64,000 nucleotides of DNA, taken from the NCBI GenBank assembly GCA_943788775.1, contig CALSRO010000005.1, positions 1 to 64,000 on the forward strand. Direction: 5' to 3'. Positions within the stretch are counted from its first letter, which is position 1. Each line of letters begins with the position of its first letter. A program made the position numbers and the translations under genes. Shown here one piece after another: positions 1 to 8,532 of the stretch. Below the pieces are notes generated by a model. The model saw nothing but the letters and a program-made list of their open reading frames with translations, did no database searches and was not told the origin of the DNA. This DNA is from an uncultured Flavobacteriales bacterium (GTDB lineage Bacteria; Bacteroidota; Bacteroidia; Flavobacteriales_G; Salibacteraceae).

Positions 1-124
1 AGAAGTGAACATTTGATTCACCGCCATAAGCAACACACGGAACTTGACCTTCTCTACGCAGTTGTTTGGCCGTTTTAGTGCCTAATGACTCTCGTAGATG
101 TCCTTTAATTTCGATCGTTTTCAT
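1..124 (-). CDS. rplY: 50S ribosomal protein L25, 5' part only
   Basis: The reverse strand from 124 reads MKTIEIKGHLRESLGTKTAK and continues QLRREGQVPCVAYGG, the N-terminus of ribosomal protein L25/Ctc, which binds 5S rRNA. The gene runs off the left edge of the window, so only about 41 residues are visible. Its ATG lies 19 nt downstream of the prs stop on the same strand; prs-rplY is a common bacterial gene order and the two are probably cotranscribed. The RRxGxVPxVxYGG block is typical of the family. Confidence 0.85.
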   Translation of the reverse strand, partial: MKTIEIKGHLRESLGTKTAKQLRREGQVPCVAYGGESNVHF

Positions 125-143
125 ATCGATTCGTGATTAATAA

Positions 144-1076
144 TTAAATAATGAATTGCGAACTAATTGATTCATAACTAACAACGCTTCGCATGGTGTT
201 CGCAAATAAATCTGCCACGCTAAGCACTTTGATCTTATCCGAATTTTGTTTGAGCGGAATGGTGTCAGTCACCACCAACTCAGTCAAACTGGAATTATTT
301 ATTCTTTCATAGGCAGGACCACTCAACACAGGGTGAGTGATCATTGCACGTACTGTTTTTGCACCATGCTCCATCATCATTTCTGCTGATTTGGTCAAGG
401 TGCCAGCGGTATCGATTAAGTCATCAACCAACACTACATCTTTTCCTTCCACATCACCAATTACGGTCATGGATTCAATCTGATTGGCCACTTTTCTTTG
501 CTTGTAGCAGATAGCTAAATCACAATTTAGGTGTTTGGCGTATGCATTGGCTCGTTTTGTCCCTCCTGTATCTGGAGCGGCCATGATAAGGTCTGGCAAT
601 GCCAAGCTCTGCAAGTAGGGTAGAAAAATAGATGATGCGAAGAGGTGATCTACTGGAACTTCAAAGAATCCTTGGATTTGATCTGCATGAAGGTCCATGG
701 TCATTACTCGAGTAACACCTGCAGCACTCAACAAATTAGCAACCAATTTTGACCCAATTGAAACTCTAGGTTTGTCTTTTCGATCTTGTCTTGCGTAGCC
801 ATAATATGGCATAACCGCGATGATATTTTTTGCAGAAGCGCGTTTAGCGGCATCTACCATTTGCAAAAGCTCCATCAAATTATCGCCCGGAGGGTTTGTA
901 CTTTGAATGATAAAAACATCTGCACCCCTCACTGTTTCCTCAAACGAAGGTTGAAACTCTCCATCGCTAAAGCGCAGGATGTTCACATTAGCCAGGCTCT
1001 TACCATAATGACTAGCGATGTTTTCGCCAAGAATCCTGGTCGCGGTGCCCGCGCATATTTTTACTTCTTTTGACAT
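144..1076 (-). CDS. prs: Ribose-phosphate pyrophosphokinase (PRPP synthetase)
   Basis: Makes PRPP from ribose 5-phosphate and ATP for nucleotide, histidine and tryptophan synthesis. The 310-residue protein has the pyrophosphate-loop region DLHADQIQGFF and the PRPP-binding signature VVLVDDLIDTAGT; the length fits class I enzymes. The frame is open a further 22 codons upstream, but the ATG at 1076 (MSKEVKICAGTATRILGE) matches the family start and has a TACATTTG box 24-31 nt upstream, so I use it. Cytosolic; probably first gene of a prs-rplY operon. Confidence 0.95.
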   Translation of the reverse strand: MSKEVKICAGTATRILGENIASHYGKSLANVNILRFSDGEFQPSFEETVRGADVFIIQSTNPPGDNLMELLQMVDAAKRASAKNIIAVMPYYGYARQDRKDKPRVSIGSKLVANLLSAAGVTRVMTMDLHADQIQGFFEVPVDHLFASSIFLPYLQSLALPDLIMAAPDTGGTKRANAYAKHLNCDLAICYKQRKVANQIESMTVIGDVEGKDVVLVDDLIDTAGTLTKSAEMMMEHGAKTVRAMITHPVLSGPAYERINNSSLTELVVTDTIPLKQNSDKIKVLSVADLFANTMRSVVSYESISSQFII

Positions 1077-1099
1077 AGTTGGTCTTCGAAAAAGGGTTG

Positions 1100-1107
1100 C
1101 AAATGTA
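1100..1107 (-). promoter_or_regulatory. prs: Candidate -7 box for prs
   Basis: On the minus strand this reads TACATTTG, an exact match to the Bacteroidota -7 consensus TAnnTTTG, about 24 nt before the prs ATG. No TTG -33 element sits at the usual 17-23 nt spacing, so confidence is moderate. Confidence 0.4.
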
Positions 1108-1217
1108 ATTAATTGTACTGCTCTAAATAGAGTTAAGCGCAACTAAAATAAGCAGTTATAATGGCGTGCCAATGGTGAGTGACCAATATCAGAGTTTATT
1201 AGGTCTAAGAGATAAAG

Positions 1218-1243
1218 AAGGCCCGCTGTTTGGCGAGCCTTTT
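1218..1243 (-). terminator. Terminator-like hairpin beside tRNA remnant
   Basis: On the minus strand AAGGCTCGCC, a short loop and GCGGGCCTT are followed by CTTTATC. It is a near copy of the hairpin at 1329-1359 that follows the intact tRNA. Together with the tRNA fragment at 1251-1269 it looks like the tail of a lost tandem tRNA-Leu unit. Confidence 0.5.
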
Positions 1244-1250
1244 CTGAAAG

Positions 1251-1269
1251 TGTACCCAGGACCGGGGTC
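1251..1269 (-). repeat. Duplicated 3' end of tRNA-Leu
   Basis: These 19 bases are identical to 1363-1381, which cover the 3' acceptor strand and part of the T arm of the intact tRNA-Leu. The rest of the tRNA is absent here; the sequence between the two copies contains no anticodon arm. It may be a remnant of a tandem tRNA copy or of an integration event at the tRNA 3' end. Confidence 0.7.
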
Positions 1270-1328
1270 CCTTCAATTTCGCTGCGCTTCATTCAGGATA
1301 AACTTCTCCCCCGTTAACATTTGAGCAC

Positions 1329-1359
1329 AAAAAAGGCCCACCAAACGGTGAGCCTTTTT
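1329..1359 (-). terminator. Rho-independent terminator of tRNA-Leu
   Basis: On the minus strand AAAAAGGCTCACC, loop GTTT, GGTGGGCCTTTTTT forms a stem with a T run, starting 6 nt after the tRNA 3' end. Confidence 0.75.
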
Positions 1360-1364
1360 GAATG

Positions 1365-1446
1365 TACCCAGGACCGGGGTCGAACCGGTACTTCCGAAGA
1401 AACTGGTGTTTGAGACCAGCGCGTCTACCAATTCCGCCACCTGGGC
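1365..1446 (-). tRNA. tRNA-Leu (anticodon CAA)
   Basis: Reverse strand folds as a class II tRNA. The acceptor GCCCAGG pairs with CCTGGGT, the discriminator is A and CCA is not encoded. The anticodon stem CTGGT/ACCAG encloses loop CTCAAAC, giving anticodon CAA, which reads UUG. A long variable arm (TTTCTTCGGAAGT region) fits leucine, and the T arm is ACCGG-TTCGACC-CCGGT. Length 82 nt. A terminator follows directly. Confidence 0.95.
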
Positions 1447-1517
1447 ATGGTGTGTATTCACTGTACTTACACAGTGTAAGTGAAGCGGGGCGCGAAAATA
1501 AAAAAGATTAGAATGTA

Positions 1518-2813
1518 TTACTCGTTAATAATTGCCGTCCAAATGCTTTGTTTACCATTTTCAAATCGAGTCCAAATCGGACGAACTAGTCCATTGTAAA
1601 CGCAAATGTTGTTATAGTCTCCAAAAAATCTGGCTCCTGTTGGGTCAAAGGGAGATTCGCTTATTTTCTGATTCGTAAAGGATTGGCCGCCATCATGGGT
1701 TTTGGCGAGATAGACGTCCGTTAAACTATTTGTATGATTTCTGCGATCGTAAAACACGAAATATAGGTGGCCATTCAGTTGATCAATATCCATCCACGTG
1801 AAAAACTGGTGCGAACTGCCTTGATCGTTATTCACCTTCATGGGTTTACTCCAAGTCAACCCAAAATCGTTGGATTTTGTGAGCCAAATGTCGGTGTTGT
1901 CCTCACCATTTCTTTGGTCGGCCCAGTTGATATAAAGCGTGCCCGTATTTGGTCCGCCTGAGCGGTCGCATTTTATGATGGGCATGCCGTTGGCCCTGCC
2001 CAATCCAGGGATTTCAAAATCCCACAAAGCGCCTGAATCAATGGCAACTATCTCCTCAGATATGCTGGTTACTTCTCCAGTATTACGATCTACGGTTGAT
2101 TTGACCATTATGATTTTCCCATCTAATCCCCAAGCGGTGTAAATGTTTCCAAATTCGTCCACATCAGATGTAGCCCCTTCGGCTGTGGAGCTATTGTCTA
2201 CACAATTGCCTGCTAGTGTGGTGAGTTGAACAGGTTCTGACCAACGCTTGCCGTTTTTACTAAACGACCTTAGAATGTTCGATTCACATGTGGGTGATTC
2301 ATCACCGTATTTGTCAAACTGGGTCCAGGTGGCGATCATACGATCAAAAATGGGGTCAAATGCCACCCATTCTTTGTCTTGCTGTTTGGGACGGTTAAGT
2401 CCGATGCTTGAGCCGCGTGACCAACGTTTACCGCTACTTTTTGACGTTTGACATACGATTCGATCTAGAATCCAAGGGCTTCCCCATCCTAAACCCGTTG
2501 GGTCGCTTAGGTGGAAATAATGGAAGTGACCTTTCAGATCAGAAACGATGCATGGATCACCGTAAACACCGTGTCGAGATCGCATTTTTTTGGATGCCCA
2601 GGTCAATCCCCCATCTTCAGATCGATACACATATTTGAGTACAGCTCCCGCGACCATCACGTTGGGCTCCGTTTTGCTGATAGAAATACTTGGTTCGCAA
2701 ACGGGGTAATTGAGTCCTGTAGATTCAAAAATCTGCACGTTTGGATATTTTGACTGACCGATAGCAACGGTTGAAGCGATAAAAAGCAAGGAAAGAAACC
2801 ACCATTTATGCAT
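1518..2813 (-). CDS. Secreted sialidase-fold (BNR repeat) protein
   Basis: A 431-residue protein with an N-terminal signal peptide (MHKWWFLSLLFIASTVAIGQ). It contains repeated BNR/Asp-box-like motifs of the S-x-D-G-G-x-T-W type: SEDGGLTW near residue 65, SNDFGLTWS near 315 and THDGGQSF near 375, plus degenerate copies. This suggests a six-bladed sialidase-type beta-propeller. I see no definite sialidase Arg triad, so enzymatic activity is not claimed; family members include glycosidases and non-enzymatic exported propellers. The ATG at 2813 is preferred over the longer frame because the signal peptide begins there. A hairpin lies in its leader at 2835-2870. Confidence 0.7.
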   Translation of the reverse strand: MHKWWFLSLLFIASTVAIGQSKYPNVQIFESTGLNYPVCEPSISISKTEPNVMVAGAVLKYVYRSEDGGLTWASKKMRSRHGVYGDPCIVSDLKGHFHYFHLSDPTGLGWGSPWILDRIVCQTSKSSGKRWSRGSSIGLNRPKQQDKEWVAFDPIFDRMIATWTQFDKYGDESPTCESNILRSFSKNGKRWSEPVQLTTLAGNCVDNSSTAEGATSDVDEFGNIYTAWGLDGKIIMVKSTVDRNTGEVTSISEEIVAIDSGALWDFEIPGLGRANGMPIIKCDRSGGPNTGTLYINWADQRNGEDNTDIWLTKSNDFGLTWSKPMKVNNDQGSSHQFFTWMDIDQLNGHLYFVFYDRRNHTNSLTDVYLAKTHDGGQSFTNQKISESPFDPTGARFFGDYNNICVYNGLVRPIWTRFENGKQSIWTAIINE

Positions 2814-2834
2814 GGAGCAAATGTGGGAAATAAT

Positions 2835-2870
2835 AAAGCCCAAGTGGAATAGGGTTTCACTTGGGCTTTA
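2835..2870. promoter_or_regulatory. Strong stem-loop in leader of sialidase-fold gene
   Basis: AAAGCCCAAGTGGAA and TTTCACTTGGGCTTT form a nearly perfect stem around a short loop, 22 nt upstream of the ATG at 2813. There are short T stretches on both sides. A separate terminator already serves the upstream gene at 2994-3031, so this could be a second terminator or a leader attenuator. Confidence 0.5.
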
Positions 2871-2993
2871 TTTTGTTAGGGTTAGAAAATACTTTCTATC
2901 CCACAAGATATACTGGTTTGATTATTTTGATTAATCAATGGGATGATCACCATTAAAAATGGGATGAACAACCATTTGTTTCAGTATGGAACA

Positions 2994-3031
2994 AAAAAAG
3001 CCCCGTTCAAAAAGTTGAACAGGGCTTTTTT
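2994..3031 (-). terminator. Terminator of T9SS cargo operon
   Basis: Minus strand AAAAAAGCCCTGTTCAA, short loop, TTGAACGGGGCTTTTTTT: a 12-bp stem flanked by A and T runs, 13 nt after the stop codon at 3044. Confidence 0.8.
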
Positions 3032-3043
3032 GTTAGTGGTGTT

Positions 3044-3532
3044 TTAGTGCGATTTGATCACACTATAGGAGTACGATTGATTCTTATCAGAATCAGCAAG
3101 TCGGATAATGTAATTACCTGCTGCATGACCTGTGAAGTCAACCGTTATTCTATTGTCAACAGAGCTGTTTCCATTTTGGCTCCAGATAAGTTTACCAGCC
3201 ATGTCATACATGGTGATCTGCTCAAAATCGGTAAGAGATTTTGATTCGATGATGATAAAATCTGAAGCTGGGTTAGGATATAAACTCAGTTCTAATTCTG
3301 CGGGTATTTCGTCAATAGCTGTTGGAGTCAAAAATCCTTGTTGGTAACCCTGAGTAAGGGCACCGTCATCGTTGATGGTAGATGTAACTACCATTTCACC
3401 GATGGTGTAGGACATTGATCCACCGCTACTTTCTACTTCCGCTCCTGCGCTGGCAATCACCTCTTGCGCTTGGATGGTACCACCCAGCACGAAAAGAAAA
3501 GAGAACAGCGCTGAAACTTTTATAGTTTTCAT
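3044..3532 (-). CDS. Small secreted T9SS cargo protein (type A sorting domain)
   Basis: A 162-residue exported protein with signal peptide MKTIKVSALFSFLFVLGGTI. The first half holds a short motif common in Bacteroidota cargo proteins (GGSMSYTIGEMV ... LTQGYQQGF). The C-terminal ~80 residues are a Por secretion-type sorting domain: LSLYPNPASDFIIIES, then ITMYDMAGKLI and GNYIIRL. The ATG at 3532 is 14 nt past the stop of the upstream S74-type gene; the longer frame would overlap that gene and lacks a signal peptide. The two form a unit ended by the hairpin at 2994-3031. Probably exported by the T9SS and anchored or released; its function is unknown. Confidence 0.85.
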   Translation of the reverse strand: MKTIKVSALFSFLFVLGGTIQAQEVIASAGAEVESSGGSMSYTIGEMVVTSTINDDGALTQGYQQGFLTPTAIDEIPAELELSLYPNPASDFIIIESKSLTDFEQITMYDMAGKLIWSQNGNSSVDNRITVDFTGHAAGNYIIRLADSDKNQSYSYSVIKSH

Positions 3533-3545
3533 AGTTGTGTGCTTT

Positions 3546-5444
3546 TTAGTTGTTTTCAAGCGTTTCGATTCGAGCTTTTAAAGCTTCAATCATCGTTTGG
3601 TTAGCTTCAATAATTTCTTGCTGCTCTTGAATACCCTTGATAAGCACTGGAATAAGACCGTCAATATTTACCGCTTTGAAGTCTACAGCTTCACCAACTT
3701 CTACCATTGTTGGAGTAACCTCATTTCCTTCTTCGTCAAATTCCGCTTTGGTCATTACTTTGTATTCAACACCTTGGGCTTTAGCATCTTCTTCAGCCAT
3801 TATGCTGGTTGGGTTGTGTGCTGCTTGAACTAGATTAGGGAAAACCTCTTCTAACTCCTGAGCGATCAAACCAAACTGCTCTTGTTCAGGGAGAGACATA
3901 TTTGGATAGTCCTCTGTTTTGAAGTCGTAAACTCTTGGCTTTAACTCCATGATGTCGGATATCGCGCCTTGATAGTCGCGGATGTTTTTCTTTAATTTTC
4001 TATCCGAGCTATACCAGTAACCTGTGGCATATGAATTACCCGCAGAGTAAGTAGCATAGTTGGCATAATAACCGCCGTATACCTGGTTATAGCTACCATA
4101 AGCATAATCATATGAAGAAGCTGCAAACCCATAATTGTAAGCACCATAAGCATATCCGTATGGACCTGATGTATACCCATAATTATATGAACCATATGCT
4201 CGACCATATGATCCATTATACCTGCGAGCCTGGTTATAAGTACCATAAGCATATCCGTTTGTACTAGTATAGTAGTTGTATACGGAATTGTTAACTCCAT
4301 ACTGGTAATATCCATAACCACTAACATAGTTGTAAACACCATAGCCATAACCAGTTCCACTGTTCCTGTATATGTAGTTATACAAACCATACGCTGAACT
4401 CTCGCCATAATACATCATGTTACGAACACCGTATTCGGGGCCGTTCATATAATAGATGTTTTGATATAAACCATATGCTCCAGAGCTTCCATCATAAAGT
4501 ACGTTGTACAGACCGTATCTGTAACCCGTACCATACCAGTCAGAGTTATAAAGAGCATAAGCGCTAGATCCAGAATACTCACGATCAATATATAGTCCAC
4601 CTAGGTTATTACCTGGATTAAGCGTTAGTTTATAACTAGTGATAGGATCGTTGGTTCCTATTCCAATTAAGGAGTCATCCATGTTATATAAAGTGTCACC
4701 AGAACGAACCCAATCTCCATCATCAACAAGTGCACTTAAGTCCACTTCGTGTACGACTCCATCCTCAGTAATTTGAAGCATAGTATCGCCATCCATCACC
4801 ATGTCTGTAATCAGCTCGTTGGTTGAGTCAACATCAGCATCTGCAGTTACGTGCGCAGCTAAAGCAGCTGCTGCCGCTGCAGAGTTTGCAGTTATTGCAG
4901 AGTCATTAGAAGCAACACCTGCGCTTTGATCGTATCCGCTCATGTCTATGCTACCACCATCCATGCTAAGCATTAATGTATCGCCAGCCATCATGATCAT
5001 CTGAACCTCGTTTGTTGAGTCCGCATCGGCATCATCTACGTGCAATGCTGAGTTTGCATACTCTGCATAAGGAACTGAAATAAGTTCTGATGTGTTGCTC
5101 ACCGTGTAGGATGATCCACCCGCTGGGTCCATTTCTACTTTGATGAAATGAGCATCGCTTCCCCAATCGATCGTGGAGATGTCTCCGGTGGCACCGGTGC
5201 CTGCTCCAATCTGAAAATTAAGCATGCCATATACATTCGTTGTGGCGCTATGTGTTTCAGAATAAACTTCGGTTCCTGTGGCTGAACCGGATAGAATCGT
5301 GACCTTGACACCAACGGTGCCGTCAGACACGACCACGCCTGCAGCATCACGAGCAACAGCCTGATAGTTAAATTTTGATGGCGACTGTGCCATCGCAGTG
5401 ATTCCCATGAGAACCGCTGCTACAATTAATGAAAGATGTTTCAT
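3546..5444 (-). CDS. Secreted tail-fibre-like protein with S74 chaperone domain and Tyr/Gly-rich repeats
   Basis: A 632-residue protein. Signal peptide about residues 1-19 (MKHLSLIVAAVLMGITAMAQ), then a conserved Bacteroidota N-terminal domain (SPSKFNYQAVARDAAG). Residues ~275-475 are made of imperfect repeats of the form YGxYN-x(8-14), extremely rich in Tyr, Gly, Asn and Ser. From ~480 a peptidase_S74 intramolecular chaperone domain starts at SDRKLKKNI; in endosialidase-type tailspikes the Ser and Lys here form the self-cleavage dyad. The C-terminus is a coiled coil (IIEANQTMIEALKARIETL). By family knowledge the domain trimerises a fibre and then cleaves itself off. The ATG at 5444 starts the signal peptide. 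Confidence 0.85.
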   Translation of the reverse strand: MKHLSLIVAAVLMGITAMAQSPSKFNYQAVARDAAGVVVSDGTVGVKVTILSGSATGTEVYSETHSATTNVYGMLNFQIGAGTGATGDISTIDWGSDAHFIKVEMDPAGGSSYTVSNTSELISVPYAEYANSALHVDDADADSTNEVQMIMMAGDTLMLSMDGGSIDMSGYDQSAGVASNDSAITANSAAAAAALAAHVTADADVDSTNELITDMVMDGDTMLQITEDGVVHEVDLSALVDDGDWVRSGDTLYNMDDSLIGIGTNDPITSYKLTLNPGNNLGGLYIDREYSGSSAYALYNSDWYGTGYRYGLYNVLYDGSSGAYGLYQNIYYMNGPEYGVRNMMYYGESSAYGLYNYIYRNSGTGYGYGVYNYVSGYGYYQYGVNNSVYNYYTSTNGYAYGTYNQARRYNGSYGRAYGSYNYGYTSGPYGYAYGAYNYGFAASSYDYAYGSYNQVYGGYYANYATYSAGNSYATGYWYSSDRKLKKNIRDYQGAISDIMELKPRVYDFKTEDYPNMSLPEQEQFGLIAQELEEVFPNLVQAAHNPTSIMAEEDAKAQGVEYKVMTKAEFDEEGNEVTPTMVEVGEAVDFKAVNIDGLIPVLIKGIQEQQEIIEANQTMIEALKARIETLENN

Positions 5445-5626
5445 TTTGATTTGTGTTAAATGTTTAATTAGAGATTTACGATCGACAAGTATAATTTTTT
5501 TTTCGATTAAACTCAACAATTCATATAAAACATTAAAATCTAAACTATAGAGGGGAAAATAGACTTGGCCTAAAAAGGGATTAACAGCGCAAAAATGTGG
5601 ATGAAATAACGGATGGATAACCAGGC

Positions 5627-7438
5627 TTAGTGATCAGCCTTGAATGATTCTGTTGGGTCAACCATCGGGGAAACATTGTTTGTTAAATCGACATCTGCTG
5701 TGCGCTGCTGCTGATCTATTTCAATCCGCTTAATTTCTGAGAGTTTTCTCTCAACAATCAAAGAATAGCTCGGGAAGGCCCATGGCCAAGCAGTTTTATG
5801 GATCAAAGTTGAGTCTTTTTTTGCTCCTCGCATGCGCTCAATGGGTATGTAGTATGTCTCTTGTGCTTCCTCCAGCTGTAATGTGATTTCAATGGGCAAA
5901 TGCAGCCCCCCTTTCTTTTCAATGACAATTTGTGTGTTTTCGCCTTCCGTAAAAACAGAAGCAATGCTGTAATCGATTTGCTTCGTTGTTCCTATCCAAC
6001 CTTCGAAATACCAATCCAATTCCAACCCTGATGTTTTCTCCATAACCCGCTTGAAATCGGTAGGCGTTGGATGCTTGAACTTCCATTCGTTGAAGTAGCT
6101 TTTCATGCCCTTGTAGAAAACATCTTTACCCAGTATGTATTCTAGTTGGCTCAGGAAAACACATCCTTTAGAATAGGAGGCCACTCCATAACTAGCATTA
6201 ATTTCATAATGATCTGCGTGGGTGGTTAGCGGTTCTTCGGTTTTATTGGTCACATGTTTAATGTAGCTCTCATAGCTCCTTTTGTGGGGGTTGGCGCTAT
6301 TTCTCTTTCCGAGCAAGTCGAGTACAATATTTTGAGCAAACGTGGTGAATCCTTCGTCCATCCAAGGATACTTTAGTTCGTTGGTTGCTAACACTCCGTA
6401 ATACCAATTATGGATGGCCTCATGAACCGTTACACTTACCAATCCTCCAAATGAACCTGTGCCAGCGATCATCGTACACATGGGGTATTCCATTCCTCCA
6501 TCCCCCGCCTGAATTACGCTGAACTGTGGGTACGGATATTCACCAAACCTTTCGTTCATAATATCGAACAGTTTGACAGTTTGTTCTTCTAGGCGATGCC
6601 AGTTGTCATTTATTGTGGTGTCTTTCAAGTGATAGAAATTCAATTCCGTTCCATTCGATGTGAAAGCACTACTTCTTACAAATTCAGGGTCGGCTGCCCA
6701 TGCAAAATCATGCACATTCTCTGCTACGAATCGCCACGTTCTGCTCTCGGATTTGGTCTGTGTTACTTCTGGATTTTGCAGCACGCCCGTACCTCCGACA
6801 ACATATTGAGAGTCTAAGGTGATATTCACATCAAATGTTCCGAAAACGCCATGAAACTCTCTGCACACATATGGGTCGGTGTGCCATCCATCTGCATCGT
6901 ATTCGGCCATTTTTGGATACCATTGAGTCATGGTATAATCCACCCCTTCCGAGTTATTTCTTCCGCTTCTTCGAATTTGCACGGGGACCTGACTTTCAAA
7001 GTCGAGATGAAATGTACAGGAAGTATTGGGTAATAGCGGGGAGTTTAACATTATAGTCATCAATGTTCCTTCCACCGTGTAACGCACCGGTTGCCCATCC
7101 TGCAGTATTGAATGTATTTTATGGTAACCCACTTCAGATTCTGAAAGGGTTTGAATTCTATCCTTAATTCTGGGGTCCGGATCACTGATAGTGCGAGACC
7201 TTACATCCATGGAGCTACCTGGTTGGAAGGCATTGAAATAAAGGTGAAAAAACACACGATTCAAAGTATCTGGAGAGTGGTTGGTATAGACCAGGTTTTG
7301 TTTACCTGAAAACTGATGCTTTTCATGATCGAACACTATATCCATTTCATAATCTACCTTTTGTTGCCAATACCCATGCTGAGAAATACAGTTTTCGGAT
7401 ATCAGCAGTAATATGATTGCTATACAGAATCGAGTCAT
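5627..7438 (-). CDS. M1 family metallopeptidase, exported
   Basis: A 603-residue aminopeptidase N-like zinc metallopeptidase. It has a signal peptide (MTRFCIAIILLLISENCISQ) and an N-terminal beta domain. The exopeptidase-like loop reads GGMEYPMC where classical members have GAMEN. The zinc site is HEAIHNWYYG with the third ligand in WMDEGFT 18 residues later. Residues ~500-590 form a C-terminal domain. It probably trims peptides in the periplasm or at the surface. The stop of the upstream amidohydrolase is 19 nt away on the same strand, so they may be cotranscribed. The GGMEY variant may change N-terminal amine recognition. Confidence 0.9.
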   Translation of the reverse strand: MTRFCIAIILLLISENCISQHGYWQQKVDYEMDIVFDHEKHQFSGKQNLVYTNHSPDTLNRVFFHLYFNAFQPGSSMDVRSRTISDPDPRIKDRIQTLSESEVGYHKIHSILQDGQPVRYTVEGTLMTIMLNSPLLPNTSCTFHLDFESQVPVQIRRSGRNNSEGVDYTMTQWYPKMAEYDADGWHTDPYVCREFHGVFGTFDVNITLDSQYVVGGTGVLQNPEVTQTKSESRTWRFVAENVHDFAWAADPEFVRSSAFTSNGTELNFYHLKDTTINDNWHRLEEQTVKLFDIMNERFGEYPYPQFSVIQAGDGGMEYPMCTMIAGTGSFGGLVSVTVHEAIHNWYYGVLATNELKYPWMDEGFTTFAQNIVLDLLGKRNSANPHKRSYESYIKHVTNKTEEPLTTHADHYEINASYGVASYSKGCVFLSQLEYILGKDVFYKGMKSYFNEWKFKHPTPTDFKRVMEKTSGLELDWYFEGWIGTTKQIDYSIASVFTEGENTQIVIEKKGGLHLPIEITLQLEEAQETYYIPIERMRGAKKDSTLIHKTAWPWAFPSYSLIVERKLSEIKRIEIDQQQRTADVDLTNNVSPMVDPTESFKADH

Positions 7439-7457
7439 ATCAGAATGAATGTTATGC

Positions 7458-8465
7458 TTAGGCGAATTGCTTGATATCTAGTTTGAGCCAATCCAGTGTG
7501 GATTGATGAAAAATGTTTTTTCTGGTTGTTTCATCGAAATTTCCATCTTCAATAAATTGTCCGATAGTCAAGTCACCTAGCGGAAATGGATAATCGGATC
7601 CTAGGCAAACCTTGTTTGATCCAACGTGATCAATGATATAATGAAGCGCCTTTTCATCATGTGTAATGCAGTCTAACCAAAACTTTCCGAGGTATTCGCG
7701 AGGATTTACAGGATTGTCAATCGCGACCAAGTCTGGTCTGCAGTTAAATCCATGTTCAATTCGACCAATTGTTCCAATGAACGAGCCTCCGGCATGCGAA
7801 TAACAAACACGAAGGTTCGGCAGTCGCTCGTGAACACCTCCAAAAATCATGGAGCAAGCTGCACGTGATGTCTCAGCGGGCATTCCAACCAACCAAGGCA
7901 GCCAATACTTTTTCATGCTTGGCATACCCATCATATTCCAAGGGTGTACCATGATTGCTAAGTCTAGATCTTGACAGGCCTTGAAAATTGGAAAGAACTC
8001 TTCTTCGCTTAGGTTTTTGTCATTGATGTTGCTACCGATTTGAATTCCGGGCATTCCTAACGCTTTGATTCGTTCAAGCTCTTTAATTGCAGTGTTTGCA
8101 TCTTGCATTGGAACAGTACCAAGTCCAACATAATTCTTTGGATTGTCCGTCACCACTTGAGCAATATGATCGTTAAGAAACATGCTTAGTTCGAGACAGT
8201 CCGAAGGTTTAGCCCAATAACTGAACATCACTGGGATGGTGCACACCACTTGAACTTGAGTCTTCTGGGTTGCATATTCTTCAATTCTCAATTTCTCGTC
8301 CCAACAATTGGGCTGGATAGTTCTAAAGAACTCATTCCCTTTTATCATATCAGCCGCACCGTCCTCTCGAGCTTCTAAATAGATGAAGTCACCATAACCA
8401 AATTTCTCTGCAAATCGAGGTAATTTGGCAGGTAGAATATGGGTGTGCATGTCGATCTTGAGCAT
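7458..8465 (-). CDS. 2-amino-3-carboxymuconate-6-semialdehyde decarboxylase-like amidohydrolase
   Basis: A 335-residue metal-dependent hydrolase of the ACMSD family, which decarboxylates the kynurenine-pathway intermediate ACMS. Visible metal ligands are HTH in KIDMHTHILP (residues 6-8), a histidine in MVHPWNMMGMP near 175, SHAGG near 225 and the aspartate in CLGSDYPFPLG near 290. The HPWNMMGMP...YWLPWLVGMPAET stretch is characteristic of ACMSD. Length matches the family. The frame extends 18 codons upstream, but MLKIDMHTH at 8465 is the expected start. No other kynurenine genes are in the window. Confidence 0.85.
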   Translation of the reverse strand: MLKIDMHTHILPAKLPRFAEKFGYGDFIYLEAREDGAADMIKGNEFFRTIQPNCWDEKLRIEEYATQKTQVQVVCTIPVMFSYWAKPSDCLELSMFLNDHIAQVVTDNPKNYVGLGTVPMQDANTAIKELERIKALGMPGIQIGSNINDKNLSEEEFFPIFKACQDLDLAIMVHPWNMMGMPSMKKYWLPWLVGMPAETSRAACSMIFGGVHERLPNLRVCYSHAGGSFIGTIGRIEHGFNCRPDLVAIDNPVNPREYLGKFWLDCITHDEKALHYIIDHVGSNKVCLGSDYPFPLGDLTIGQFIEDGNFDETTRKNIFHQSTLDWLKLDIKQFA

Positions 8466-8532
8466 AAGCTGAAATTTTTTGTGAAGATAGAATTTCAAAA
8501 AAATCGGAAACACCACCAAAAGTCAAGGTCAA

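Noticed and set aside
3992-4408. 138-codon Met/Thr-rich minus-strand frame inside the tail-fibre gene
   Set aside because: It is a shifted-frame reading of the YGxYN repeats; periodic DNA keeps the alternative frame open.
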